Shown: positions 37,641 to 46,734 of the stretch, one piece after another
Position numbering within the stretch: position 1 is the stretch's first letter
Layout of the letters: every line of letters starts with the position of its first letter
Source of the DNA: Inquilinus ginsengisoli_B
GTDB taxonomy: Bacteria; Pseudomonadota; Alphaproteobacteria; DSM-16000; Inquilinaceae
Reading direction: 5' to 3'
NCBI RefSeq assembly: GCF_050434925.1
Contig: NZ_JBNDJK010000001.1
Location: forward strand, 3,596,001-3,660,000
DNA length: 64,000 nucleotides
Translations under genes and position numbers: made by a program
Notes under the pieces: generated by a model
What the model saw: only the letters and a program-made list of their open reading frames with translations
What the model was told of the DNA's origin: nothing
Database searches by the model: none

Positions 37641-39875
37641 TCACACCCCGATCGCGGCCTTGATCCTGGCGGCGGTCAGCGGCAGGTCGCGCAGCCGCCG
37701 GCCGGTGGCGTCGGCGATGCCGTTGGCCAGGGCGGCGCTGGCGGGGCCCTGGCCGGTCTCGCCGCAGCCCAGGAAGGGCTCGCCCGGCCGGTCGACGATG
37801 CGGACCTCGACGCTGTCCGGCACCGCGTCGAAGCGCAGGATCGGATAGGTCGACCAGTCGACCGAGGTGATCCTGCTCCGGTCGAAGCCGACGCTTTCGT
37901 ACAGCGTCCAGCTCATCGACTGCAGCACGGCGCCCTCGATCTGGTTGCGCACCCCGTCGGGGTTGACCACCTGGCCGGTGTCGACCGCGGCGACCACCCG
38001 CGGCACGCGGACCGCGCCGGTCTCGCGCTCGACCGCGACCTCGACCGCCACGGCGCAATAGGCGGCCAGGTTCTTGTAGCGGGCGAAGGCGAAGCCGCGG
38101 CCATGCCCCGGCGCGGCCGGCTTGCCCCGGCTCCAGCCGAAGGCCTCGGCCGCGGCGGCGATCACGTCGCGGCCGCGCGGGTCGTCCAGGTGCTTCAGCC
38201 GGAACTCGACCGGGTCGGCACCGGCGGCCAGCGCCAGCTCGTCCATGAAGCTCTCGATCGCGAACACGTTCATCTGCGCCCCGAGCGAGCGCAGGGCGGA
38301 GATGCGCAGCGGCATGTCCGGCAGGAAGTGATGCACCACCCGGGCGCTGGGCAGGGTGTAGAGCGGGATGGCGTTGCGGTCGCCGCCGCCCTCCGGCTGC
38401 GGCAGCGGCCGTGGTGCCGGCACCGGGAAGGGCTTGGCCAGGTGCCGCGCGGCCAGCAGGCTGCCGGCCGGGCCGGGGCGCATCGAATGGGTGTTGCTCC
38501 ACACCCCGTAATCCCAGTCGCCGATGCGGCCGGCCTCGTCCAGCGTGGCCCGGGCCTGGGCCACCATCGCCGGGCCGTAGGGCTCCCAGGCGTGCTCCTG
38601 CTCGCGCATCCACTGCACCCGCACCGGACGGCCGGGCAGGGCGGCGGCCAGCAGCGCGGCATCGGCCGCGGCGTCGTCGGCGCCGTTGTGGCCGTAGCAG
38701 CCGGAGCCCTGGACATGGATGCAGCGCACCTGCTCGGGCGGCCGGCCCAGCATCTCGGCGATCGCCTTGCGGTCGGGATAGACGCCCTGGGTGTGGGTCC
38801 ACACCGTCAGCAGCCCGTCCTGGTCCTGCTGCGCCACGGCGCAGGACGGGCCGATCGACCCGTGCAGCAGATAGGGCCGGGAATAGCGGGCCTCCAGCGT
38901 CCGGCCGGGGGCAGCCGGCGTGGCGCCGTACTGCTCGAGGATCGGAAAATCCTGGGCCGGCAGCGCCAGCAGCGCCTCCGGCAGCCGGTCCTGGTCCGGC
39001 AGGGTGGCATCCTCCTGCCACTGCGCCGCGGCGGCCAGCAGCCGCATCGCCTTGACCGCCTGGAACTCCTGCTCCGCCACCACCGCCAGGAAGTCGCCGT
39101 CGTGCACCACCTTCACCACCCCGGGCAGGGCCTCGGCCGCGGCCATGTCCAGCGCCGTCAGCCGGGCGCCGGCGCTGGGCGGCCGCACGATCCGGCCGTG
39201 CAGCATGCCGGGCAGGCGCAGATCCTGCACATAGGCCTCGCCGCCGGTCACCTTGGCCGGGATGTCGATCCGCGGCAGCGGCTGCCCCATCACCCGGAAA
39301 GCGGCGGGGTCGGTCAGCTTCGACTCCGGCTTGGCCTCGACATGCAGCGACAGTCCGGCGGCCAGCGCGCCGTAAGACCGCCGGTTCCCGTCCGGCGCCA
39401 GCACATTGCCGCCCTCGAGCCGCAGCTGGCTGGCCGGCGCGCCCATCTGCCGCGCCGCCTCGGCCAGCAGGATCTCGCGCACCTGGGCCGCGGCGTTGCG
39501 GATGGCGGTGCCGCTGTCCTGCATCGAATGGCTGCCGGCGGTGTAGCCCTCATTGGCGGTCCGCTCGGTGTCGGCGGTGACGATGGTCGGCGCCTCGAAG
39601 CTCAGGCCCAGCTCCTCCGCCGCGATCTGCTGCAGCGCTGTGGCGATGCCCTGGCCCAGCTCGGCCTTGCCGGTGAAGACGGTGACCGCGCCCTTGGGAT
39701 CGACCCGGATCCAGGAATCGAGGAAGGGGGCATCCTCCAGGCTGCCGGGCAGGGCGCCGCCCAGCTGCGGCGTCTCGGCCGCCTGCTGGGCCAGGCCGGC
39801 GGGGGCGAAGGCGAAGCCGACCACCAGCCCGCCGGCGCCCTGCAGCACCAGGCGGCGGGACAGGCCGGCGCTCAC
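37641..39875 (-). CDS. Molybdopterin-binding subunit of an IorB/nicotinate-dehydrogenase-type hydroxylase
   Basis: A 744-residue exported molybdenum hydroxylase subunit. It starts at GTG 39875 and carries a twin-arginine-like signal (LSRRLVLQGAGGLVVGFAFA). Family features are RVDPKGAVTVFTGKAELGQG, VTADTERTANEGYTAGSHSM, DIPAKVTGGEAYVQDLRLPG, LHGSIGPSCAVAQQD, GCYGHNGADDAAADAAL and the C-terminal catalytic region GEPFLGCGETGQGPASAALA with the glutamate. The 2Fe-2S subunit overlaps by 4 bp and a triheme cytochrome follows the same operon. These enzymes hydroxylate N-heterocycles (isoquinoline, nicotinate) or aldehydes. Substrate not determinable. Confidence 0.9.
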   Translation of the reverse strand: MSAGLSRRLVLQGAGGLVVGFAFAPAGLAQQAAETPQLGGALPGSLEDAPFLDSWIRVDPKGAVTVFTGKAELGQGIATALQQIAAEELGLSFEAPTIVTADTERTANEGYTAGSHSMQDSGTAIRNAAAQVREILLAEAARQMGAPASQLRLEGGNVLAPDGNRRSYGALAAGLSLHVEAKPESKLTDPAAFRVMGQPLPRIDIPAKVTGGEAYVQDLRLPGMLHGRIVRPPSAGARLTALDMAAAEALPGVVKVVHDGDFLAVVAEQEFQAVKAMRLLAAAAQWQEDATLPDQDRLPEALLALPAQDFPILEQYGATPAAPGRTLEARYSRPYLLHGSIGPSCAVAQQDQDGLLTVWTHTQGVYPDRKAIAEMLGRPPEQVRCIHVQGSGCYGHNGADDAAADAALLAAALPGRPVRVQWMREQEHAWEPYGPAMVAQARATLDEAGRIGDWDYGVWSNTHSMRPGPAGSLLAARHLAKPFPVPAPRPLPQPEGGGDRNAIPLYTLPSARVVHHFLPDMPLRISALRSLGAQMNVFAIESFMDELALAAGADPVEFRLKHLDDPRGRDVIAAAAEAFGWSRGKPAAPGHGRGFAFARYKNLAAYCAVAVEVAVERETGAVRVPRVVAAVDTGQVVNPDGVRNQIEGAVLQSMSWTLYESVGFDRSRITSVDWSTYPILRFDAVPDSVEVRIVDRPGEPFLGCGETGQGPASAALANGIADATGRRLRDLPLTAARIKAAIGV

Positions 39876-40378
39876 AGCACCGCCTCCCGCGGCGCCGGGC
39901 CCTGCGGCTCGGCCGAGGCGCTCCGCATCTCCTGCGCCGCGCGGCGGATCGCCCGCAGGATCCGCATATGGGTGCCGCAGCGGCAGAGATGCGGCTGCAG
40001 CGCCTGGCGGATCTGGGCGTCCGACGGGGTCAGGGTCTTCCGCAGCAGCGCATGCGCCCGGATCATCATGCCGGGGATGCAGTAGCCGCACTGCGCCGCC
40101 TGCTCGGCGATGAAGGCGCGCTGCAGCGGGCCGGGCTCGTCCTCGGTGCCCAGCCCCTCCAGCGTCGTCACTTCCTTGTTCTCCGCCAGCAGCACCGGGA
40201 CGACGCAGGAGAACACCACCTCGCCGTCGACCAGCACGGCGCAGGAGCCGCACTGGCCCAGGCCGCAGCCGAATTTGGCGGCGTTGAGCTGCAGCTCGCC
40301 GCGCAGCACGTACAGCAACGGCGTGTCGGGATCGGCGGCGATGCTCTGCCGGCGGCCGTTGACCTTGAGCTCGATCAT
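39872..40378 (-). CDS. 2Fe-2S subunit of the molybdenum hydroxylase (IorA/NicA type)
   Basis: A 168-residue electron-transfer subunit. Two 2Fe-2S sites are visible: AAKFGCGLGQCGSCAVLVDG with VVFSCVVP, and QCGYCIPGMMIRAHALL with HLCRCGTHMRIL. The C-terminal 20 residues are an Ala/Pro-rich tail. It links the molybdenum subunit (overlapping GTGA junction) to the cytochrome encoded directly upstream (9-bp gap). Confidence 0.93.
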   Translation of the reverse strand: MIELKVNGRRQSIAADPDTPLLYVLRGELQLNAAKFGCGLGQCGSCAVLVDGEVVFSCVVPVLLAENKEVTTLEGLGTEDEPGPLQRAFIAEQAAQCGYCIPGMMIRAHALLRKTLTPSDAQIRQALQPHLCRCGTHMRILRAIRRAAQEMRSASAEPQGPAPREAVL

Positions 40379-40387
40379 GACCTCTCC

Positions 40388-41725
40388 CTAGCGTTTGGCG
40401 GCCTGCACGGCGTCGTTCAGCCCGCTCCAGCCCGGCTTGTCGCTGAAGCGGCCGCGCAGATAGGCCACCAGCGTCCCGAGCTGCCGGTCCGACAGGGCAG
40501 CGGCGAAGCCCGGCATGATCGGGCCCCGGGCGCCGCTCGCCGCCGGGACGCCGTGGCGGATGATGCGGATCAGATTGGCCGGGCTGTCGCCGCTGATGGC
40601 GGAGCTGAGCCGGAGGTCCAGCCCGCCGAAGGGCGAGGGCCGGCCGCTCTCATGGCAGGCGGCGCAGGTGCCGGCATAGATCGCGGCGCCGGCATCCTCG
40701 GCCGGAACGGCGGTGGCGATGGTCTGGCTGCCGGCCGATTGCGGCCGGGTGCCGGGACCGGCCGGATTCGCGGTGGCCGCCGCCAGGGCGTCGCCGCGCT
40801 TGCGGGCCGCTGCATCCGGCAGCCCCATCACCGCGGCGACATAGGCGGCGATCGCCTGCACGTCCTGCTCCGGCACCGCCGCCAGGCTGTCGGCCACCGG
40901 CGCCATCGGCCCCTGCGCCGTGCCGTGCTGCCCGTGCCAGCCGTCGCGCAGATAGTGGAACAGCGATTCCCGGGTCCAGGGCACCGGCGCCGGCGACCCG
41001 CTGCCGATCGGCACGGCGTGCCAGCCCTCGGCGTCGCCGCCGGCGAAGCGCCGGCTGGTCTCCTCGGCGCCGAACAGGTTGCGCGGCGTGTGGCAGGCGC
41101 CGCAATGCGCCAGCCCCTCGGCCAGATAGGCGCCGCGGTTCCATTCGGCGTCATGCGCCGGGTCGGGCTGGTAGGGGCCGGGCCGCAGGAACAGCAGCTT
41201 CCAGCCGGCCAGCACAAAGCGCTGGTTCAGCGGAAAGGGCAGGTCGTTGGCCGGCGCCCGGGCCTGCACCGGCTGGCGCGTCATCAGGAAGGCATAGAGC
41301 GCCCGGTTGTCCGCGTCGCTCACCAGGGTGAAATGGTCGTAGGGAAAGGCCGGGTACAGGTGCCGGCCGGTGCGGTCGACGCCCTCGCGCATCGCCCGGC
41401 CGAACGCTGCCTCCGGCCAGCGGCCGATGCCGGTCTCGGGGTCGGGGGTGATGTTGGTGCTGTACACGGTGCCGAACGGCGTCGGCAGCGCCAGTCCGCC
41501 GGCGAAGGGCTTGCCGCCCGACGCGGTGTGGCAGGTGCCGCAATTGCCGATCGCCGCCAGCTCGGCGCCCTTCTGCACCAGCGCCGGGTCGAAGCCGGCC
41601 GCCGCCGGCGGGTCGACCGGGTCGATCGCCGGCCGCCAGGCATAGGCGGCCAGCCCCGCGGCGCCGCCCACGATCAGCAGCAGCCCGACTCCCAGCGCGA
41701 TGCCGCCGGCCTTCAGCAGCCCCAT
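40388..41725 (-). CDS. Membrane-anchored triheme cytochrome c
   Basis: A 445-residue protein with one N-terminal membrane anchor (GGIALGVGLLLIVGGAAGLAA) and three cytochrome c domains: CGTCHTASGGKPFAGG near residue 62, CGACHTPRNLFGAEE near residue 205 and CAACHESGRPSPFGG near residue 345. This is the standard membrane electron acceptor of alcohol/aldehyde dehydrogenases and of NicAB-type hydroxylases, passing electrons to the terminal oxidase or quinol pool. First gene of the operon with the 2Fe-2S and molybdenum subunits. Confidence 0.94.
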   Translation of the reverse strand: MGLLKAGGIALGVGLLLIVGGAAGLAAYAWRPAIDPVDPPAAAGFDPALVQKGAELAAIGNCGTCHTASGGKPFAGGLALPTPFGTVYSTNITPDPETGIGRWPEAAFGRAMREGVDRTGRHLYPAFPYDHFTLVSDADNRALYAFLMTRQPVQARAPANDLPFPLNQRFVLAGWKLLFLRPGPYQPDPAHDAEWNRGAYLAEGLAHCGACHTPRNLFGAEETSRRFAGGDAEGWHAVPIGSGSPAPVPWTRESLFHYLRDGWHGQHGTAQGPMAPVADSLAAVPEQDVQAIAAYVAAVMGLPDAAARKRGDALAAATANPAGPGTRPQSAGSQTIATAVPAEDAGAAIYAGTCAACHESGRPSPFGGLDLRLSSAISGDSPANLIRIIRHGVPAASGARGPIMPGFAAALSDRQLGTLVAYLRGRFSDKPGWSGLNDAVQAAKR

Positions 41726-41974
41726 GAAGCTCCGTCCCTTGCCCGCCGGCCGGTCCTCTCACGGGCCTTCAGCCGGTGCATTCCTGGTTATGGCAGGGTC
41801 GGACAAGACGGCCGTCCTGGCCAGGGGCGATTTGTCGCCGGCCGCATCGTCGCCCGTCGAATTCGGCGGCCTGTTCCCGCGGTGACAACCGTCCGGCGCC
41901 GGGCGGGGTAAGCCTTCGTCGCATGGCGGACCGAGCGCGGTGACCGCCGCCGCATGAGCAAGGAGGGAACGACC

Positions 41975-42853
41975 ATGATCGTCGTGATGGGCACCGATCG
42001 GAATGACTTCATCCACGTCGCCGGTGACGGCGCGCAGAGTTCACCCGACCACACCGTCGTCGCCGCGGCCACGGATCTGGACGACGTCATCCGCGGCCGT
42101 GCCGGCGATGACGAGGTGCATGCGGGCGGCGGCCAGGATGCGCTGTTCGGCGACGAAGGCTCCGACGTCCTGGTCGGCGCGGCCGGTCACGATGCGCTGG
42201 ACGGCGGCATCGGCGACGATGTCCTCGACGGCGGCGCCGGGGCGGATCGGTTCGTCGGCGGCGCCGGCGAGGACACGATCTCCTATTTCGGCAGCAGCGT
42301 CGCGGTGACGGTGAACCTCGCGATCCGCACCGCGTCCGGCGGCGATGCCCAGGGCGACAGCTTCGGCGCCGACATCGAGAATCTCGACGGCGGCAGCGGC
42401 AACGACATGCTGACCGGATCGGCGGTGGCGAACGAGCTGTTCGGCGGCAAGGGGGCCGACAAGCTCTTCGGCGAAGGCGGCGATGACGTTCTTTTCGGCG
42501 GCAACGGTGCCGATACCCTCGGCGGCGGCGCCGGGGCCGACCGCTTCGTCTACGCCGGCGTCGTCCAGAGCGCGGTCGGAGCCAATGCCGACCGGATCAC
42601 CGATTTCAGCCACGTCCAGGGCGACCGCATCGACCTGGTGGCGATCGACGCCAGCACCACGGTTGCCGGAAACCAGGCCTTCAGCTTCATCGGCACCGGC
42701 CTCTACACCGGCGTCGCGGGGCAACTGCGCTTTGCCTTCACCAGCCCCGGCGTCACCACCATCGCCGGCGACGTCAACGGCGACAAGGTCTCGGACTTCC
42801 ACATCGTCCTGACCGGCAGCATCGTGCCGCAGTCCGGCGACTTCGTGCTGTAG
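41975..42853 (+). CDS. RTX calcium-binding protein (serralysin C-terminal type, no protease domain)
   Basis: A 292-residue secreted protein consisting almost only of calcium-binding nonapeptides of the form GGxGxDxLx, in two blocks (about residues 35-100 and 135-185), joined by ISYFGSSVAVTVNLAIRTAS. The C-terminus (about 190-292: ADRITDFSHVQGDRIDLVAI, GDVNGDKVSDFHIVLTG) matches the serralysin/M10 C-terminal secretion domain. No HExxH protease motif is present. Export through a type I system is expected; none is encoded in the window. ATG 41975 has AAGGAGGG upstream and is preferred to the frame start at 41954. Confidence 0.9.
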   Translation: MIVVMGTDRNDFIHVAGDGAQSSPDHTVVAAATDLDDVIRGRAGDDEVHAGGGQDALFGDEGSDVLVGAAGHDALDGGIGDDVLDGGAGADRFVGGAGEDTISYFGSSVAVTVNLAIRTASGGDAQGDSFGADIENLDGGSGNDMLTGSAVANELFGGKGADKLFGEGGDDVLFGGNGADTLGGGAGADRFVYAGVVQSAVGANADRITDFSHVQGDRIDLVAIDASTTVAGNQAFSFIGTGLYTGVAGQLRFAFTSPGVTTIAGDVNGDKVSDFHIVLTGSIVPQSGDFVL

Positions 42854-42895
42854 CGGCAGGACCTCGGGTATTGCCGCAGCCCCGCCGCCTGCCGC

Positions 42896-43615
42896 TCAGT
42901 TGGTCTGGGCCGAGACCAGCACCGGGTCGGCGCGGTAGGAGTCCGGGAACAGCCGCTGCAGGGCTTCGACCTTCGGCAGGTCGTTGATCGCGATATAGGG
43001 GCTGGTCGGGTGCAGCGTCAGGTAGTCCTGGTGATAGTCCTCGGCCGGATAGAAGGCGTGCCCCGGCTCGATCCTGGTCACGATCTGCGCGTCGAACACC
43101 CCCGCCCGGTCCAGCTGTTCGACATAGGCCTTGGCCACCCGCGCCTGCTCCGCATCCGCCGGGAAGATCGCCGAGCGGTACTGGGTGCCGCTGTCCGGCC
43201 CCTGGCGGTTCAGCTGGGTCGGGTCATGCGCCACCGAGAAGTAGATCTGCAGGATGCGGCCATAGCTGATCCGGCGCGGGTCGTAGGTGATCCGCACCGC
43301 TTCCGCATGGCCGGTGCCGCCGCCGCTGACCGTCTCGTACTGCGCCGACTGCGCATCGCCGCCGGCATAGCCGGAGACGGCGCCGGTGACGCCCTCGACG
43401 TGCTGGAACACGCCCTGCACGCCCCAGAAGCAGCCGCCGGCCAGCACCGCGGTCTCCGACGCCGCGCCGCCGGGGGCCGCGGTCTCGTCGACCGCCGGCG
43501 GCGGCACCAGCCGCGCCTCCTCGGCCGAGGATTGGGTCACCGCCAGCCCGGCGGCGACCGCCAGCAGCGACAGGGCGCCGGCCAGCGCCGGCAGGGAAGG
43601 AAAGCGCTTGATCAC
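42896..43615 (-). CDS. msrA: Exported peptide methionine (S)-S-oxide reductase MsrA
   Basis: A 239-residue MsrA with an N-terminal signal sequence (FPSLPALAGALSLLAVAAGL, cleavage near QSSAEE), so it probably works in the periplasm. The catalytic motif is AVLAGGCFWGVQGVFQHVEG, followed by VSGYAGGDAQSAQYETVSGG, GHAEAVRITYDP and YFSVAHDPTQLNRQGPDSGT. No cysteine follows in the C-terminal part, so recycling must differ from the three-cysteine enzymes. The start is GTG 43615 with GGGAGAT upstream; the frame to 43795 has no signal-like start. Faces the RTX gene across a 42-bp convergent gap. Confidence 0.92.
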   Translation of the reverse strand: MIKRFPSLPALAGALSLLAVAAGLAVTQSSAEEARLVPPPAVDETAAPGGAASETAVLAGGCFWGVQGVFQHVEGVTGAVSGYAGGDAQSAQYETVSGGGTGHAEAVRITYDPRRISYGRILQIYFSVAHDPTQLNRQGPDSGTQYRSAIFPADAEQARVAKAYVEQLDRAGVFDAQIVTRIEPGHAFYPAEDYHQDYLTLHPTSPYIAINDLPKVEALQRLFPDSYRADPVLVSAQTN

Positions 43616-43866
43616 GATCCGGATCTCCCGTTCGGGCCCATGGGCCCCGACAGCCGGTTCGCCGAAGCGGGCCGCCGGGTTACGGGAGGCCGGCGGGTCA
43701 CACGTCCGGGCCGGTGACCCCCGGCGCGTTCCTCTGGATGAAGTCGCGGCGCGCTCGCCCCGGCCGCTGCCGCCCTCGCCGAGAATTGTCTCCATTTTCT
43801 CTGTCTCACCGCAGCGCGCAATGGACGCAGGATGCGCTTGGTTCGGCTATGATACGGATCGACTCG

Positions 43867-44916
43867 CTAATTCTTGACCCGGGTCTGCGCGTAGTCGGGA
43901 ATTCCGAACCGCCGGCGGTAAGCCCCCGGCGCCAATCCCGTAACGCGCCTGAAGAGACGGCGGAAGAAAGCCGATTCTTCGTAACCGACCTGCCAACTGA
44001 TCTCGTCGACCGATGCCTCCGTCCGCTCGAGCCGCCGTTTGGCCTCCTCGATCCTCAGGCGCTGCACATAGGCGATCGGGCTCAAGCCCGTCGCATTGGT
44101 AAACCGGCGCTTGAAGGTCCGCTCGGCGAGGCCGGCGCGCTTGATCATCTCCTCCAGCGGGTTGGCTACCGAGAAATGTGTGGCCAACCAATCCTGCGTT
44201 GTCTGGATTGCAACGTCGCCATGATCCCTGCGGCCGTCGAAGACCATGTAGGGCGCAAGCCCATCCTGGTGCCATTGCAGCGCGAAGATTCGCGCTACGG
44301 TCTGGGCGGCCGTTGCACCGGCGTGCCGCGCGATAAGGTAAAGGACGAGATCGTGCCAGGTCATGGAGGCGCCCGACGTGATCAGCTCATCCCGCTTCCC
44401 CGAAACGACCAAAACTCGCTCCGGATGGATCGGAACCTGCGGAAAGGCTGTTTCGAAAGCGCCGGCGTAGCCGAAATGGACCGTCGCATCGGCACCGTCG
44501 AAGAGGCCGGTCTCGGCGAGCAGGAAGATGCCTGAGCAGGCCGAGCACAGGAGAGCGCCACGATCATGCATGGCGCGAAGCCAGTCGACCAGGTCCGGAT
44601 ACCGTCCCTTGGTCCAGCCGTTGAGGCCGAGCAGTACCGATGGGACGATGACGATGTCCGTGGCGGTGATTTCGGTGACGGGGCGCTCCACAGTGACGGG
44701 CACCCGGCTGGCCAGTTGCAGCGGACCGGTCTGCTGGCCGACTATTTCCAGACGGAATGGAGGCGCCTGTAGGGGAGTGCGACCCGGTACATCAATCATC
44801 GAAAAGGCATTCATGACGTCGAAGATACCGCTGAGCGTCGACACCACGGCCTCGGGGATCGCCACGAGGCTGACGTGGAGCGGCTCGGGCCCTGTCTGAA
44901 TGTTGGGAGACGGCAT
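43867..44916 (-). CDS. GlxA-type transcriptional regulator (DJ-1/PfpI plus AraC)
   Basis: A 349-residue regulator with an N-terminal DJ-1/PfpI-like domain (VSLVAIPEAVVSTLSGIFDV, IVIVPSVLLGLNGWTKGRYP, GALLCSACSGIFLLAETGLF with the nucleophile-elbow cysteine, SGASMTWHDLVLYLI) and a C-terminal AraC domain (MIKRAGLAERTFKRRFTNAT, LRIEEAKRRLERTEASVDEI, VGYEESAFFRRLFRRVTGLA). ATG 44916 is used. Divergent from the methyltransferase gene with 208 bp between starts, so that gene is a likely target. GC content is lower than in the purine genes, suggesting acquisition. Confidence 0.92.
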   Translation of the reverse strand: MPSPNIQTGPEPLHVSLVAIPEAVVSTLSGIFDVMNAFSMIDVPGRTPLQAPPFRLEIVGQQTGPLQLASRVPVTVERPVTEITATDIVIVPSVLLGLNGWTKGRYPDLVDWLRAMHDRGALLCSACSGIFLLAETGLFDGADATVHFGYAGAFETAFPQVPIHPERVLVVSGKRDELITSGASMTWHDLVLYLIARHAGATAAQTVARIFALQWHQDGLAPYMVFDGRRDHGDVAIQTTQDWLATHFSVANPLEEMIKRAGLAERTFKRRFTNATGLSPIAYVQRLRIEEAKRRLERTEASVDEISWQVGYEESAFFRRLFRRVTGLAPGAYRRRFGIPDYAQTRVKN

Positions 44917-45124
44917 CTTCGGCCTCGGATTGGAGTGGCAGAATAGCGGCAAACCCTGAGCACCGCCACGATGCCGCCCTGATCGGCGCCTGCCGGACCT
45001 GCATCTTTCGCCTGACTTGGCGCAAATGGCCCGATTCTGGTCAGCGCGGCTCTGCCGTGCGGTCTCTTCCGGTGCGATCTTCCCGCCAACCTCGAGTTGG
45101 AGGTTTGGAAACAAGGAGACGCAG

Positions 45125-46201
45125 ATGGACTTCGTGCAATCCAGGACGGTCGATCCCGCCAAACTCGATGCGATGGTCGGGCGCGCGGTAAGCGATCTAT
45201 CTGCCGGCTACGGCGGCGTGATGGTGAGCCTTGGGCACCGGCTGGGCCTCTACAAGGCGATGGCCGAAGCCGGCCCCGTCACGTCCCGCGCGCTTGCCAA
45301 GCGGGCTGGCTGCGCCGAACGTTACGTTCGAGAATGGCTGGGCTCGCAGGTGGCAGGAGGCTACGCCACCTACCACACGATCAGCGACACCTATGAGCTC
45401 ACGCTGGAGCAGGCACTCGTTCTTGCCAATGAGGACAGCCCGGTCTTTATCCCCAACGCTTGGTCGGTACCCGCATCGATGTGGGCGGACGAGGACAAGG
45501 CGATCGAAGCCTTCCGCACCGGATCGGGAATCCCCTGGGGCGACCACGACGGCCGGCTCTATTGCGGCGTCGCCGCCTTCTACCGCAATGCTTACAAGGC
45601 AAGCCTGGTCCCGGAATGGCTGCCTGCGCTCGACGGCGTTGTTGCCAAGTTGAAGGCCGGAGCGCTGGTCGCCGACGTTGGATGTGGCCACGGCCATTCC
45701 ACCGTGCTCATGGCGGAAGCCTTCCCCGCCTCGAAGTTCCATGGCTTTGACACGCACCAGGAATCCATTGTCGAGGCACAGGATGTGGCCACCGGCGCCG
45801 GCGTTGCCGACCGCACGAGCTTCTCGACCGCGCGTGCGGACAACTATCCCGGATCGGGCTATGATCTGATCTGCTTCTTCGACTGCCTGCACGACATGGG
45901 TGATCCGGTCGCCGCCGCGGCGCAGGCCGCCAAGGCGCTCGCGCCGGATGGCACGGTGATGCTTGTCGAGCCCTTCGCCAACGACAAGGTCGATGACAAC
46001 ATCTCGCCCGTGGCGAGGATGTACTACGCAGCCTCTACCACGATCTGCTGTGCCCATGCGGTTTCGGACGGCGGCCGTATGGTGCTTGGCGCGCAGGCCG
46101 GCGAAGCCCGGCTGGCGGGCGTATTCCGCAAGGCGGGCTTCACCCGCTTTCGTCGTGCTTTCGAGACGCCGTTCAACCTGATCCTCGAAGCACGGCTCTG
46201 A
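45125..46201 (+). CDS. Class I SAM-dependent methyltransferase with N-terminal winged-helix domain
   Basis: A 358-residue protein. Residues 1-100 form a winged-helix dimerisation domain (GYGGVMVSLGHRLGLYKAMA, RALAKRAGCAERYVREWLGS); from about 170 the Rossmann methyltransferase domain follows with the SAM motif ALVADVGCGHGHSTVLMAEA, the acidic loop FHGFDTHQESIVEAQ and YDLICFFDCLHDMGDPVAAA. The layout is that of O-methyltransferase-like enzymes and of the conserved, uncharacterised rmsA/SmtA-like group. AAGGAGACG precedes ATG 45125. Divergent from a GlxA-type regulator. Substrate unknown. Confidence 0.88.
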   Translation: MDFVQSRTVDPAKLDAMVGRAVSDLSAGYGGVMVSLGHRLGLYKAMAEAGPVTSRALAKRAGCAERYVREWLGSQVAGGYATYHTISDTYELTLEQALVLANEDSPVFIPNAWSVPASMWADEDKAIEAFRTGSGIPWGDHDGRLYCGVAAFYRNAYKASLVPEWLPALDGVVAKLKAGALVADVGCGHGHSTVLMAEAFPASKFHGFDTHQESIVEAQDVATGAGVADRTSFSTARADNYPGSGYDLICFFDCLHDMGDPVAAAAQAAKALAPDGTVMLVEPFANDKVDDNISPVARMYYAASTTICCAHAVSDGGRMVLGAQAGEARLAGVFRKAGFTRFRRAFETPFNLILEARL

Positions 46202-46396
46202 TCCGCGGCGCTCTCACGCCTTCCCGCTTCAGCGGCAGCGATCCACACAGGTTCTGCAGATGCTCCTTCACTGGGAGCATCTGCCGGGACACCGCCGCGC
46301 GGGACGCTGCCGTCCTTGTCCTGCAAAGGCACGGCCCAACTGCGGCTCTTTGCCAGAAGATCGTAGATCCAGGCAACCACACCGGAGAAACCAACG

Positions 46397-46606
46397 ATGG
46401 CGTCAGCAATAAAATCGCAGTTCCGGGCGCAGTGGGTTCCACTCAGAATATTGCGAGTCGGCATCGGAGCTTTTAGTGGCCGCAGGGCATCGCGGAGCGC
46501 TTCCCATGCACTTTCGGCTATGGATGACCATCTGCTGAAAGACATTGGCGTTAGCCGGCAGGAGATTGATCTCGGCTTTCTGCGGCCTACAAACGGGAAG
46601 GCCTAA
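46397..46606 (+). CDS. DUF1127 small protein
   Basis: A 69-residue basic protein whose second half, LSAMDDHLLKDIGVSRQEID, is the DUF1127/YjiS signature (L..M.d..LkDIGisR.ei). Such short Arg-rich proteins bind RNA and affect metabolism and stress responses in several alphaproteobacteria. The N-terminal half (MASAIKSQFRAQWVPLRILR) is less typical. The frame is supported by the motif rather than by an obvious ribosome site. Confidence 0.8.
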   Translation: MASAIKSQFRAQWVPLRILRVGIGAFSGRRASRSASHALSAMDDHLLKDIGVSRQEIDLGFLRPTNGKA

Positions 46607-46672
46607 GCATTCGCCGGAAGGACTGCTTGGAGTCGCACCCATGGTGCTCTCGGTTTGGGAGGAACTGGGCTA

Positions 46673-46734
46673 CACCCCTGGACTGAGGCAGAAGAATTAG
46701 GGTGACATGGGCGATCGGAGGCTGAATGCCCGAC
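46673..46734. repeat. 62-bp inverted repeat, left copy (family E)
   Basis: Reverse complement matches 49314-49375 with two mismatches over 62 bp. Core: GGGTGACATGGGCGATCGGA then GGCTGAATGCCCGAC. A third, decayed copy in the same orientation as this one lies at 49951-50017. Confidence 0.88.

Noticed and set aside
42050..42540. Tandem DNA repeat or CRISPR-like pattern
   Set aside because: The periodicity comes from RTX nonapeptide codons (GGxGxDxLx); there are no spacers.
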